From positions 1 to 37,356 of the forward strand of contig NZ_CP040791.1 of the NCBI RefSeq assembly GCF_021922985.1: 37,356 bases of DNA. The letters run 5' to 3'. The notes below the pieces were generated by a model. The model had not been told where the DNA came from. It saw only the letters and a program-made list of their open reading frames with translations, and did not search any database. A program made the position numbers and the translations under genes. This stretch comes from Clavibacter michiganensis subsp. tessellarius. GTDB lineage: Bacteria; Actinomycetota; Actinomycetes; Actinomycetales; Microbacteriaceae. This document shows, in pieces, positions 26,646 to 36,727 of this stretch. Position 1 is the first letter of the stretch. Each line of letters begins with the position of its first letter.

Positions 26646-27901
26646 TGGCCGCAGTGAACCTGGGTCGCAAGCCCGCCCCCGCCACCGACGCCCCCCGGGC
26701 GCCCGGCGCCCTCGTCTCCGCCGCGAGCGAGGCCGCGAAGATGGGCCCCGCCCACGTCGAGGAGCCCGTCGCGTACGACGCGATCCTGCTGGCCTCCTTC
26801 GGCGGACCCGAGGGCCAGGACGACGTCATCCCGTTCCTCCGCAACGTCACGAGCGGCCGCGGGGATCCCCGAGGAGCGCCTCGAGGAGGTCGCCCACCAC
26901 TACCGCGCGTTCGGCGGCATCAGCCCCATCAACGAGCAGAACCGCGAGCTGAAGGCCGCCCTCGAGGCGCGCCTCGCCGAGCGCGGCATCGACCTGCCCG
27001 TGCTCTGGGGCAACCGCAAACTGGGGTCCGTACCTCAACGACGCGCTCCGCGAGGCCGAGGAGAAGGGCTACCGCCAGCTCATCGCCGTCGCCACGAGCG
27101 CCTACAGCTCGTACTCCTCCTGCCGCCAGTAACCGCGAGGACTTCGCGGACGCGCTCGAGGACACGAGCCTGCAGGGCGTCGTCCGCATCGACAAGGTGC
27201 GCCAGTTCTTCGACCACCCCGGCTTCGTCACGCCGTTCATCGAGGGCACGCGGCGACGGGATCCGCGACGTCGTCGCGCACTTCGAGGCCGAGGGCGCGC
27301 CCGTCGACCTCGCGACCGACGTCGAGGTCATGTTCTCCACGCACTCCATCCCGTCCTCCGACGCGGCCAAGTCCGGCCCCGCCGAGCGCGGCTTCGACGA
27401 GGACGGCGCGTACGCGGCGCAGCACCTGGCCGTCGCCGAGGTCGTGATGCACGAGGTCCGGAAGGAGCTCGGCATCGACCAGGACGTCCCGTGGCAGCTC
27501 GTCTACCAGTCGCGCTCCGGCCCGCCCTCCATGCCGTGGCTCGAGCCCGACGTGAACGACGCCATCGGCGAGCTGCCCGCGCAGGGCCGCCGCGCCGTCG
27601 TGATCGTGCCGCTCGGCTTCGTGAGCGACCCCATGGAGGGTCAAAGTGGGACCTCGACAACGAGGCCACCGAGTCCGCCCAGGAGAACTGCCTGTACTCG
27701 GTGCGCGTGCCCACCCCGGGCGTGCACGCGCGCCTACGTCGACGGCCTCATCGATCTCGTTCTCGAGCGCCGCGACTGCGTGAAGGCGGAGGACCGCCCG
27801 CACATGACCGACCTCGGCCCCTGGTACGACGTCTGCCGTCCGGCTGCTGCGAGAACGTCCGGCTCGGGTTCAAGCCGGCGGTCTCCGGGCTGGCACCGTG
27901 A
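26645..27901 (+). pseudogene. hemH: Coproporphyrin ferrochelatase HemH (CpfC), copy B, frameshifted near fold-back
   Basis: HemH inserts ferrous iron into the porphyrin, most likely coproporphyrin III given hemQ upstream. Combining both copies gives a protein of about 416 residues. It begins [12 protein letters not shown], has [21 protein letters not shown], the [13 protein letters not shown] region and the catalytic-His motif [13 protein letters not shown], and ends in SGLAP. This copy has extra bases near 26862 (G), 27020 (A), 27129 (A), 27251 (G) and 27640-27650, and in-frame stops result. The mate at 28511-29763 is clean at these places but broken elsewhere, so the gene is probably intact in the organism. 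The stop overlaps the hemC start. Confidence 0.85.
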
Positions 27902-28229
27902 CGGACGGTCCCCTCACGTCGGAGGATCGCGGCACGCTGCGCATCGGGACCCGGGGGAGCGCGCTCGCCCTGGCCCAGACGCGGGCCATCGCCGCGGAGA
28001 TCACCGACGCGTCGGGACTCGAGGTCGAGCTGGTGCCCGTGACCACCCACGGCGACACGTCGCGCGAGTCGCTCGCGAGCCTCGGAGGCACCGGCGTGTT
28101 CGCGAGCGCGCTCCGCGAGTCGCTGCTGCGCGGGGAGTGCGACCTCGTCGTGCACTCGCTCAAGGACCTGCCGACCGCGCCGTACGACGCCTCACGGCGC
28201 GTCGTCGGCATGTCCGCGCGAGTGAGCGG
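27898..28229 (+). CDS. hemC: Porphobilinogen deaminase HemC, copy B: N-terminal part cut by fold-back
   Basis: HemC polymerises four porphobilinogens into hydroxymethylbilane. About 110 N-terminal residues are present: [48 protein letters not shown], and [18 protein letters not shown], which is the domain-1 substrate and cofactor region. The loop portion after 28173 continues the frame for about 19 codons, then the sequence turns back into reverse-complement hemC, so domains 2 and 3 are absent. The start is GTG 27898, overlapping the hemH stop by four bases (GTGA). Confidence 0.85.
28173..28229 (+). other. Fold-back loop 2 (single-copy, inside hemC)
   Basis: These 57 nt separate the 32-nt perfect arms at 28141-28172 and 28230-28261. 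On the plus strand the loop continues HemC past HSLKDLP with TAPYDA, as expected for the family motif HSxKDxPT, so the loop belongs to copy B and the joint is 28229|28230. The later residues ([13 protein letters not shown]) fit HemC less clearly and may contain base errors. No sequencing-adapter sequence is recognisable here. Confidence 0.8.
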
Positions 28230-28514
28230 GGCAGGTCCTTGAGCGAGTGCACGACGAGGTCGCACTCCCCGCGCAGCAGCGACTCGCGGAGCGCGGCTCG
28301 CGAACACGCCGGTGCCTCCGAGGCTCGCTGAGCGACTCGCGCGAACGTGTCGCCGTGGGTGGTCACGGGCAACCAGCTCGACCTCGAGTCCCGACGCGTC
28401 GGTGGATCTCCGCGGCGGATGGCCCGCGTCTGGGCCAGGGCGAGCGCGCTTCACCCCGGGTCCCGATGCGCAGCGTGCCGCGGATCCTCCCGACGTGAGG
28501 GGACCGTCCGTCAC
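28230..28514 (-). pseudogene. hemC: HemC, copy C: N-terminal fragment, frameshifted
   Basis: This is the inverted copy of 27898-28172. It starts at the GTG complementary to 28512-28514. Extra bases near 28300, 28330, 28370 and 28450 break the frame, though [13 protein letters not shown] and [20 protein letters not shown] stretches are readable. The gene ends at the joint 28229|28230. Confidence 0.8.
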
Positions 28515-29763
28515 GGTGCCAGCCCGGAGACCGCCGGCTTGAACCCGAGCCGGACGTTCTCGAGCAGCCCGGACGGCAGACGTCGTACCAGGGGCCGAGG
28601 TCGGTCATGTGCGGGCGGTCCTCCGCCTTCACGCCGTCGCGGCGCTCGAGCACGAGATCGATGAGGCCGTCGACGTAGGCGGCGTGCACGCCCGGGGTGG
28701 GCACGCGCACCGAGTACAGGCCGTTCTCCTGGGCGGACTCGGTGGCCTCGTTGTCGAGGTCCCACTTGACCTCCATGTGGTCGCTCACGAAGCCGAGCGG
28801 CACGATCACGACGGCGCGGCGGCCCTGCGCGGGCAGCTCGCCGATGGCGGTCGTTCACGTCGGGCTCGAGCCACGGCATGGAGGGCGGGCCGGAGCGCGA
28901 CTGGTAGACGAGCTGCCACGGGACGTCCTGGTCGATGCCGGAGCTCCTTCCGGACCTCGTGCATCACGACCTCGGCGACGGCCAGGTGCTGCGCCGCGTA
29001 CGCGCCGTCCTCGTCGAAGCCGCGCTCGGCGGGGCCGGACTTGGCCGCGTCGGAGGACGGGATGGAGTGCGTGGAGAACATGACCTCGACGTCGGTCGCG
29101 AGGTCGACGGGCGCGCCCTCGGCCTCGAAGTGGCGCGACGACGTCGCGGATCCCGTCGCGCGTGCCCTCGATGAACGGCGTGACGAAGCCGGGGTGGTCG
29201 AAGAACTGGCGCACCTTGTCGATGCGGACGACGCCCTGCAGGCTCGTGTCCTCGAGCGCGTCCGCGAAGTCCTCGCGGTACTGGCGGCAGGAGGAGTACG
29301 AGCTGTAGGCGCTCGTGGCGACGGCGATGAGCTGGCGGTAGCCCTTCTCCTCGGCCTCGCGGAGCGCGTCGTTGAGGTACGGACCCCAGTTGCGGTTGCC
29401 CCAGAGCACGGGCAGGTCGATGCCGCGCTCGGCGAGGCGCGCCTCGAGGGCGGCCTTCAGCTCGCGGTTCTGCTCGTTGATGGGGCTGATGCCGCCGAAC
29501 GCGCGGTAGTGGTGGGCGACCTCCTCGAGGCGCTCCTCGGGGATCCCGCGGCCGCTCGTGACGTTGCGGAGGAACGGGATGACGTCGTCCTGGCCCTCGG
29601 GTCCGCCGAAGGAGGCCAGCAGGATCGCGTCGTACGCGACGGGCTCCTCGACGTGGGCGGGGCCCATCTTCGCGGCCTCGCTCGCGGCGGAGACGAGGGC
29701 GCCGGGCGCCCGGGGGGCGTCGGTGGCGGGGGCGGGCTTGCGACCCAGGTTCACTGCGGCCAT
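28511..29763 (-). pseudogene. hemH: HemH ferrochelatase, copy C, frameshifted
   Basis: This is the inverted copy of 26645-27901. The N-terminal half (29163-29763) is clean and shows [20 protein letters not shown] and [20 protein letters not shown], where copy B is broken. Extra G residues near 28857, 28939 and 29136, and changes near 28555, break the rest. The segment [20 protein letters not shown] is correct here and wrong in copy B. The two copies can be merged into one full gene. Confidence 0.85.
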
Positions 29764-30512
29764 TACTGGAGGACCTCCACGAGCTCGGCGGTGGTGATGC
29801 GGCGGCCCGTGTAGAACGGGACCTCCTCGCGCACGTGACGGCGCGCGTCGGTGTTGCGCAGGTCGCGCATCATGTCGACCAGGTCGACGAGCTCGTTCGA
29901 CTCGAGCGGGAGGATCCACTCGTAGTCGCCGAGGCCGAACGACGAGACCGTGTTGGCGATGACGCTGCGGAAGGCCGCGCCCTGGCGGCCGTGCTGGGCG
30001 AGCATGCGCCCGCGCTCCTCGGGCGGCAGCAGGTACCACTCGTAGGAGCGGACGAAGGGGTAGACGCAGAGCCAGTCGCGCGGCTCCTCGCCCCGGAGGA
30101 ACCCGGGCACGTGGCTGCGGTTGAACTCGGCGTCGCGGTGGACGCCCGCGGCGCTCCACGACGGGATGAGCGCGCGGACGAGGCGCGCGCGGCGGATCTC
30201 GCGGAACGCCCACTGGAGGGTCTCCATCTGGGGGCCGTGGATCCAGACCATGAGGTCGGCGTCGGCGCGCATGCCGGAGACGTCGTAGAAGCCGCGGACG
30301 GTGACGCCCTCCGCCTCCACGATGTCCACGATGCCGTCGAGCTCGTCGACCGCGCCCGGGACCTCGCGGCCGTCGAGGTCGTCGGGGCGCTGGGGATCGC
30401 GACGGAGGACGGCCCACAGGGCGTAGCCGCTGGGGGACGCTTCCGCGGGGGGCTCGATCGGGGGGACCTGAGATGCCGCCGACTCGGCAGCCGGGATGCT
30501 CATGGTCTCCAT
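29763..30512 (-). CDS. hemQ: Coproheme decarboxylase HemQ, copy C (intact)
   Basis: This is an exact inverted copy of 25896-26645 with the same 249-residue product and the same one-base overlap with hemH. See the copy B entry for motifs. Confidence 0.88.
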   Translation of the reverse strand: METMSIPAAESAASQVPPIEPPAEASPSGYALWAVLRRDPQRPDDLDGREVPGAVDELDGIVDIVEAEGVTVRGFYDVSGMRADADLMVWIHGPQMETLQWAFREIRRARLVRALIPSWSAAGVHRDAEFNRSHVPGFLRGEEPRDWLCVYPFVRSYEWYLLPPEERGRMLAQHGRQGAAFRSVIANTVSSFGLGDYEWILPLESNELVDLVDMMRDLRNTDARRHVREEVPFYTGRRITTAELVEVLQ

Positions 30513-30591
30513 GGTACGTCGCCCGGGCACCCCGTCCCGCATCGGGCGGGCGGCCGTCAGATCATCCGCAGGCGGACGCCCGCCCGGCCGG

Positions 30592-31155
30592 TCAGCGGGC
30601 GTCGCGCCCGGTCAGCGCGAGCAGGCGGACCTGCAGCGGCGCGTCCTCCCCCACCGGCACGGGCGAGGCGAAGAGGCCGCTCGCCTCGAGGGTGTCGCGC
30701 TGCGGCTCGAAGACCGTCCAGGTCGCGCGGACGAGGTCGTCGTCGATGCGCTCGTCGGCGCCGATGGCGCGCGCGAGGTCCCAGCCGTGGATCACGACGT
30801 CGGACAGCTGCTCGCGGAGGTACTCGCGGGCGGGCACGCGGTCGGTCGAGAGCACGACCGGGCGCTCGGGATCCGCGTCGCGCCAGGCGTCGAGCGCCTC
30901 GCGGGAGTAGCGGCCCCACTCGGCCACGAGGTCGTCGTCGAGCCCGCGGATGAGCGGCTGCCCGGTCTCGGCGGTGTGGCCGGCGAGGAGGAGCGGCACC
31001 CACTGCTGCTCCTCGATCACGTGGGCGACGAGCTCGCGGACGTCCCACTCGACGTCGGGCGTGGGCGCCGACCAGTCGGTGACGGCGCGGAGGCGGTCGC
31101 CGAATCCGTCGTGCGCGCGGCGGATGAGGTCGGTCCAGTCGTGGTCGGTGTCCAT
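30592..31155 (-). CDS. TIGR03086/DinB-like protein, copy C (intact)
   Basis: This is an exact inverted copy of 25253-25816, 187 residues. The upstream gap toward the mannosyltransferase gene is 142 bp, as in copy B. Confidence 0.7.
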   Translation of the reverse strand: MDTDHDWTDLIRRAHDGFGDRLRAVTDWSAPTPDVEWDVRELVAHVIEEQQWVPLLLAGHTAETGQPLIRGLDDDLVAEWGRYSREALDAWRDADPERPVVLSTDRVPAREYLREQLSDVVIHGWDLARAIGADERIDDDLVRATWTVFEPQRDTLEASGLFASPVPVGEDAPLQVRLLALTGRDAR

Positions 31156-31297
31156 GGTCGCGCTCCCGTCGGTGGTGTCCCGGGGGAACGTCCGGGCCGG
31201 TCGCGCGCATTCCCGCACCCGATCCTTCGCGCGGGTCGGCGCCGCCGGGCCGCGCGGGCGGGTGCCGCGGGCGGGCGCGGTCGGGCGCCGTCGCGGA

Positions 31298-32953
31298 TCA
31301 GGCCGGCGGCACCCGCGCGGCGGAGAACTGGTGGCGGGGCGCCCGGAGCGCGCGGAAGGGATCCGTCCCCGCGAGCCCCTGCAGCCCCGGCGCGAGCACC
31401 CCGAGGATGCCGACCACCGCGATGAGGACGACGAGGAACCGCGGCCAGCCGGACGCGACCGTGTGCACGACCGCCATGGGCTCGAGCAGGTTCACGCCCA
31501 CGAGGAAGACCGTCGCGGAGACCGCGAGCGACATCGCGGCGCCGTCCGCGATGCCCACGACGGCGAGCACCACGAGCACCCACAGGCCGTACCAGGGGTA
31601 CACGACGGGCGACATCGCGACGATGCAGGCGAAGGCGAGCGCCAGCCGCGCCTCGCCGGAGAGCGTCCGGGTGGTGAGGATGCACCAGGCGGCGCCGGCG
31701 AAGCCGATGAGGATCCCCGCGGTCTTGATGCCGCCCTCGACCGCGTCGCCCGGTCCGCCGAGCACGTCCGCGAGCGGGCCGATCGCGCCGGCGGCGAGGC
31801 CGAACGGCATGAACCAGGACACGACGGACACGGGGCTCGAGAGCGCCGAGATCCAGCCGAGGCCGACGCCGAGCAGCTGCCCGCCGATCGCGAGGAGGCC
31901 CATCGCGGCGATGCCCGACGCGGTCCACGCGGCCCAGACCCGCGGGTCGCGCGTGGGCGCGCGGAGGCCGACGACCGCACCCGCGGATCCGTCCACGGCG
32001 ACGCCGGCGGGCGCGCGGTCGTCGACGCGGCGCGCGCGCATCTCGGCATGGACGATGGCGACGACCGGCAGCGCCACGAGGGCGATGGGCTTCACGGCCA
32101 CGGCCGCGGTCACGAGCAGCACCGCCAGCACCGGCCGCGAGTCGATGGCGGCCAGGAGGCCCGCGACGAGGAGGCCCATCATGAGCGCGTCGTTGTGCGC
32201 GGCGATCACGAAGTTGAAGCTCACGAGCGGGCTAGCGGCGAGGAACCAGAGGGCGCGCACGGGATCGATGCGCCGCCGGCGCGCGATGCGGTAGCCGCAC
32301 CACACCATGAGGATCACGCCCGCGACCGACACGAGGCGCGCGCCGAGCACGGCGGCCTCGGTGCTGATCGCCGTGTCGATGGCGCCGAGCCCGCGCTCGA
32401 CGAGGAGGTAGAGGGGGCCGTAGGGTGCCGGGTTGTGCGCCCACAGCGGGTCGACGCCCGTGGAGCGCCAGTCGGCGAGCACCGCGGGGCCGTGCTCGTA
32501 GGGCGAGAGGCCGGCCCCGAGCACGCGGCCCTGGGCGATGTAGGAGTACACGTCCCGGCTGAACAGGGGCACGCTCGCGAGCAGCGGCGTCGTCCAGAGG
32601 ACGGAGAGGCCGAGGACGGCGCGGATCGCGCGGTCGCCCAGGCGCGGGAGGAGGGCGCCGAGGAGGAGCCAGGCGGCGACCATGAGCACGCCGCCGATCA
32701 CGACAGCGGCCGACGCGATCCCCGTCGCCGTCGGCGAGACCCGCAGGCCGCCGACCACGGCCAGCTGCGAGAGGCCGGACTCCGCGGGCGCATGGCCCAC
32801 GACGAACGACGCCGCGACGAGCATGAGCGAGCCGCCCAGGCCCACGAGCCCGGGCAGCATCAGCGGATGCCGCCCGAGGGCGTCGGGATCGCGCGGCGTG
32901 CGCGGGATCCGCGACGCGGGGCGATCTGCGGCGGCGCGAGGACGCGCGGGCAC
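31298..32953 (-). CDS. MptB-like mannosyltransferase, copy C (intact)
   Basis: This is an exact inverted copy of 23455-25110, 551 residues, with the same GTG start and FSRDVYSYIAQGR loop. Confidence 0.7.
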   Translation of the reverse strand: MPARPRAAADRPASRIPRTPRDPDALGRHPLMLPGLVGLGGSLMLVAASFVVGHAPAESGLSQLAVVGGLRVSPTATGIASAAVVIGGVLMVAAWLLLGALLPRLGDRAIRAVLGLSVLWTTPLLASVPLFSRDVYSYIAQGRVLGAGLSPYEHGPAVLADWRSTGVDPLWAHNPAPYGPLYLLVERGLGAIDTAISTEAAVLGARLVSVAGVILMVWCGYRIARRRRIDPVRALWFLAASPLVSFNFVIAAHNDALMMGLLVAGLLAAIDSRPVLAVLLVTAAVAVKPIALVALPVVAIVHAEMRARRVDDRAPAGVAVDGSAGAVVGLRAPTRDPRVWAAWTASGIAAMGLLAIGGQLLGVGLGWISALSSPVSVVSWFMPFGLAAGAIGPLADVLGGPGDAVEGGIKTAGILIGFAGAAWCILTTRTLSGEARLALAFACIVAMSPVVYPWYGLWVLVVLAVVGIADGAAMSLAVSATVFLVGVNLLEPMAVVHTVASGWPRFLVVLIAVVGILGVLAPGLQGLAGTDPFRALRAPRHQFSAARVPPA

Positions 32954-32979
32954 GACGAGCGGTCCCGTCCGGTCCGGCG

Positions 32980-33255
32980 TCAGCGGCGCGCGGCGCGCGA
33001 CACGGCCCAGACCACGCCGCCGATCACCACGACCGCGCCCACGCCGACGGCCACGAGCAGCAACGGGTCCTCGTCCGCGGTGCGGCGGATCCGGCGACGG
33101 AGGTCGGCGATGCCGTCCTTCGCCCGGCGCCGCACGTTGAGCTTCGACTCCAGCGCGTCGAGCGTGGCGGCGATCTCCTCGCGCGTGTGCTGGATGTCGA
33201 GCTTCAGCTCCGTGCGCGAGCGCGGGCCGACGGGGCGGGGGCGGTCAGTGCTCAT
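32980..33255 (-). CDS. DUF3618-family membrane protein, copy C (intact)
   Basis: This is an exact inverted copy of 23153-23428, 91 residues, with its start inside the 3' end of the holin-like gene. Confidence 0.8.
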   Translation of the reverse strand: MSTDRPRPVGPRSRTELKLDIQHTREEIAATLDALESKLNVRRRAKDGIADLRRRIRRTADEDPLLLVAVGVGAVVVIGGVVWAVSRAARR

Positions 33256-33661
33256 ACTTGCCGGTCCCCTTCACCGCGTCGACGTCCTCCTTGAGGCTGT
33301 CCACGGTCTCCTCGGGCGTCGGCGGGACGCCCTTCTTGAGCCAGCGGATGCCGAGCAGCGCCAGCACCACCGTGATCAGGAGGAACACGCCGGCGACGAT
33401 GAGCGCGGAGAGCCACGGCGAGAACGCCTCGGACAGGCCGAGGATCGCGGCGGCGACGAGCACCAGGAACGCGATGAACGCGAAGAAGAGCGCGACGACG
33501 AGGAAGCCGGCGCCGATCCCCGCGTGCTTGAGCTTGGAGACGAGCTCGTTCTTGAACGACTCGATCTCGTCCTTGACCAGCTGGACGATGAGGGTCGGCA
33601 GGTCGGCGACGAGCCGGACGAGCGAGCGCTTGCTCTTCGGATTGAGATCCTGATCCGTCAT
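33245..33661 (-). CDS. Act_Holin-like membrane protein, copy C (intact)
   Basis: This is an exact inverted copy of 22747-23163, 138 residues, preceded by the same GGAGGG ribosome site. Confidence 0.78.
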   Translation of the reverse strand: MTDQDLNPKSKRSLVRLVADLPTLIVQLVKDEIESFKNELVSKLKHAGIGAGFLVVALFFAFIAFLVLVAAAILGLSEAFSPWLSALIVAGVFLLITVVLALLGIRWLKKGVPPTPEETVDSLKEDVDAVKGTGKYEH

Positions 33662-33693
33662 GCGGGGTTCCCTCCTGGGGATGGGCGGGCGGG

Positions 33694-34035
33694 TCAGCGG
33701 GAGGTGCCGGAGCCGTTCGGCTCGGGCGAGGCGGGGTCCATGGTCGGGTACGACGAGGTGGACGCGCTGGAGGGCGTGGATCCGGCGGACGAGTCCTTCT
33801 TGCCGCCCGTGACGGTGCCGACGACCTTCTTGGCGCCGCCGACGACCGCGTGCGCGACGTCGGGGGTGTGGTCCTTCACGAAGCCGGCCGCGTTGTCGAC
33901 CTGGCGCTGGACCTTCGGGTCGTCCCAGACCTTCTTGGCGTTCGTGCGGATCTGCTCGTAGCGCTTGCGTCCGGCGCGGGCGCCGAGGACGTAGCCGACA
34001 CCGGCTCCGGCGACGAAGAGAAGCTTGCCTTTCAT
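33694..34035 (-). CDS. YtxH-like membrane-anchored protein, copy C (intact)
   Basis: This is an exact inverted copy of 22373-22714, 113 residues. It is the last gene of copy C before indels reappear in hemG. Confidence 0.7.
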   Translation of the reverse strand: MKGKLLFVAGAGVGYVLGARAGRKRYEQIRTNAKKVWDDPKVQRQVDNAAGFVKDHTPDVAHAVVGGAKKVVGTVTGGKKDSSAGSTPSSASTSSYPTMDPASPEPNGSGTSR

Positions 34036-34159
34036 GGGAGATCTCCGATCGTTGAGGGGGCACGTGGGGCGCACGTCCGTTCAGCGTATCCCTCCGGCGC
34101 ACGCGCGTGGTCGGGGGCGGCGGGACGGGCGCTGCTCGGCCAGCCGGGTCTCGCCAGGC

Positions 34160-35606
34160 TCACCGCCGCGCGAGGACGCGGTCGGCGGCGGCGACCGCGT
34201 CGGCCACGACGGAGGCGAGGCCGGTGCCCGCGACCGCGGATCCGGTGATCTCGAGGCCCGGGTGCTCGGCCGCCTCGTCCCGCACGGCCTGCACGCGCTC
34301 GCGGTGCCCGGAGGCGGCGAACGGGGAGGGCGTTGGTCCAGCGCACGCGGGCGGATCCGGTGACCCGGCCCGCGAGGTCGGTCCCCAGCAGCGCGGACGC
34401 GTCGCGCACCGCGATGGCCGTCAGCTCGTCGTCGGGGACCGCGGCGGTGTCGTCGTTCCCGCCCGCGCGCCCGTAGGAGAGGCGGAGCACGTGCCGGTCG
34501 CCCGCGAGGTCCTTCAGCCACGGCCACTTGGCGGTCGCGTGCGTGAGGGCCTTCGCGCGCACGTCGGGCACGTCGGCGGAGACCAGCACGCCCGTGCCGC
34601 GCGGGGCGGCGTCGAGCTCGGGGGCGCGGACGACGAGCGTGACGAGCTCGACGGAGGACGGCTCGGGCCAGCCCTCGGTGACGGCGCGCGGCGCGAGGCC
34701 GGAGAAGAGCCGGACGAGTCCCGCCGCGGGGATCGCGAGGACCACGCCGGCGGCGTCGATGCCGCGGCCGTCCGCGAGCTCGACGTGCCAGTCGTCGAAG
34801 GCGGCGGCGCCCTCGTGGGAGCGGTGCCGGTGCACGGACTCCACGGCGAGCGAGGTGCGCACGTCGACGCCGAGGCGCTGGAGGTCGGCGACGAGCGCGT
34901 CGACGAGGAGGTGCACTCCGCCGACGACGCCGCTCACGGCGGATCCCGCGGGCGAGGCGGCGCGCATGGACGCGACCGCGCGCCCGAGCGAGCCGTGCTC
35001 GGCGAGGCCGGCGCGGAGGCCGGGCGCGACGGAGTCGGCGTCGACCTCGTCGGGGGTGCGCGCTGTGCACGCCGGAGACGATGGGGGCGACGAGCCGGTC
35101 GACGACGCGGTCGCCCATGCGGGCGCGGACGAGGCCGCCGAGCGTGCGCTCCTTCGCGCCGACGGAGGCGGGGAGCGCGAGGTCGGCCTTGGCGCGGACG
35201 ACGCCGACGCGGCCGATCGCGGTGGCGATGGTGAGGTCGAACGGGTGCGCCGGGATCCCGAGGAGGCCCGTGCGCGGGAGCTGGATGGCCCGCTCGGCGA
35301 GCTGCACCCACGCGCCGTCCGGGTTCGGCTGCACGATGCGGTCGGCGAGGCCGAGCTCGCCGAGGTAGGCGGCGACCCGTGCCGCGGCGGGTCGCGAAGC
35401 TCTCGGCGCCGCTGTCGAGGCGGAGGCCGTCGACCACGTGGGATCCGACGGTGCCGCCGAGCGCGGGCGACGCCTCCACGAGGATCACGCGCCGGCCGGC
35501 CAGGGCGCAGGCGCGGGCGGCGATGAGGCCGCCCACGCCCGCCGCCGACCACGACGACGTCGGTCGGGTCCACCTCGCCGGCCGCCTGCCGCGGGTCGCT
35601 AGCCAC
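34160..35606 (-). pseudogene. hemG: HemG/CgoX oxidase, copy C, four frameshifts
   Basis: This is the inverted copy of 20806-22248, four bases longer. Single extra bases lie near 34323 (G), 35053 (G), 35369 (C) and 35529 (G). Long in-frame pieces remain, such as [20 protein letters not shown]. Each insertion is in or beside a G/C run. Confidence 0.85.
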
Positions 35607-36727
35607 GGACCAGGTCCACGATGCGCGTGAGCACGGTCGGGTCGGTCTCGGGCGGCACGCCGTGGCCGAGGTTGAGGATGTGCGCCGGCGCCGCCGTCCC
35701 GCGCTCGAGCACGTCGCGGACGTGCGCCTCGAGGATCGGCCACGGCGCGGCCAGCAGGGCCGGGTCGACGTTGCCCTGGACGGGGACGGATCCGCCGAGC
35801 CGGCGCGACGCCTCGTCGAGCGGGATGCGCCAGTCGACGCCCACCGGCGTCGACGCCCACGTCGTGCATCGCGCCGAGGAGCTCGCCGGTGCCGACGCCG
35901 AAGTGGACGAGCGGGACGGTGCGGCCGTCGGCCGCGGTGATGGTGCGCACGTGGTCGAGCGCGAGCGCGGAGGCCGGGGCGACGCGCTTGCGTGTAGTCG
36001 GCGAGCGAGAGGCCGCCGGCCCAGGAGTCGAAGAGCTGCGCGGCGGAGGCGCCGGCCATGACCTGCGCGCGGAGGAAGACGCCCGTGATCTCGGCGCACC
36101 AGCGCATGAGGGCGTCCCAGGCGTCGGGATCCGCGTGCATGAGGCCGCGGGCCGCGATGTGGTCCTTGCTCGGCCCGCCCTCGACGAGGTACGCGGCGAG
36201 CGTGAAGGGGGCGCCCGCGAAGCCGATGAGCGGGGTGTCGCCGAGCTCCGCGACGGTGCGCGCGACGGCCTGGCGGATGGGCTCGAGCGCGGCGGGGTCG
36301 AGCGCCGGCAGCGCGGCCACGTCGGCGGCGGTGCGGACGGGCTTCTCGAGCACCGGTCCGCGCCCCGCGACGATGTCGACGCCCACGCCCGCGAGCTTGA
36401 GCGGGATGACGATGTCGCTGAAGAAGATGCCCGCGTCCACGTGGTGGCGGCGGACGGGCTGGAGCGTGATCTCGCTGGGCCATCTCCGGGTCGGAGGCAC
36501 GCGTCGAGCATGCGGGTGCCCACGCGCAGCTCGCGGTACTCGGGCAGCGAGCGCCGGCCTGGCGCATGAACCACACGGGCGCGCGGTCTCCGCGGTGGCC
36601 GCGGTACGCCTCGACGAGCAGCGACGACGCGGTGCGGGTGTTGAGCGGGTGCTCGGCGGGGAGCGGGGAGGGCGGCGGATGCGGGCGCGGAGGCGGAGGA
36701 TGCGGGCGTGATCACGGAGGAGATCAT
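35599..36727 (-). pseudogene. hemE: HemE decarboxylase, copy C, frameshifted
   Basis: This is the inverted copy of 19689-20813, net four bases longer. Extra bases lie near 35848 (G), 35990 (T), 36478 (G), 36494 (G) and 36664 (G), and one G is missing near 36551. The signatures [17 protein letters not shown] and [12 protein letters not shown] remain readable in different frames. Confidence 0.85.

Larger units (their letters stand above)
19063..28172. repeat. Copy B, second part: left arm of giant inverted repeat 2
   Basis: This arm is inverted relative to 28230-37356. From 19.1 kb to about 26.8 kb it is clean, and mates pair with a coordinate sum of 56408 over 22.1-26.8 kb. From about 26862 to the turn both this arm and its mate contain independent indels, so hemH and hemC have no clean copy in the window. 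Confidence 0.95.
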
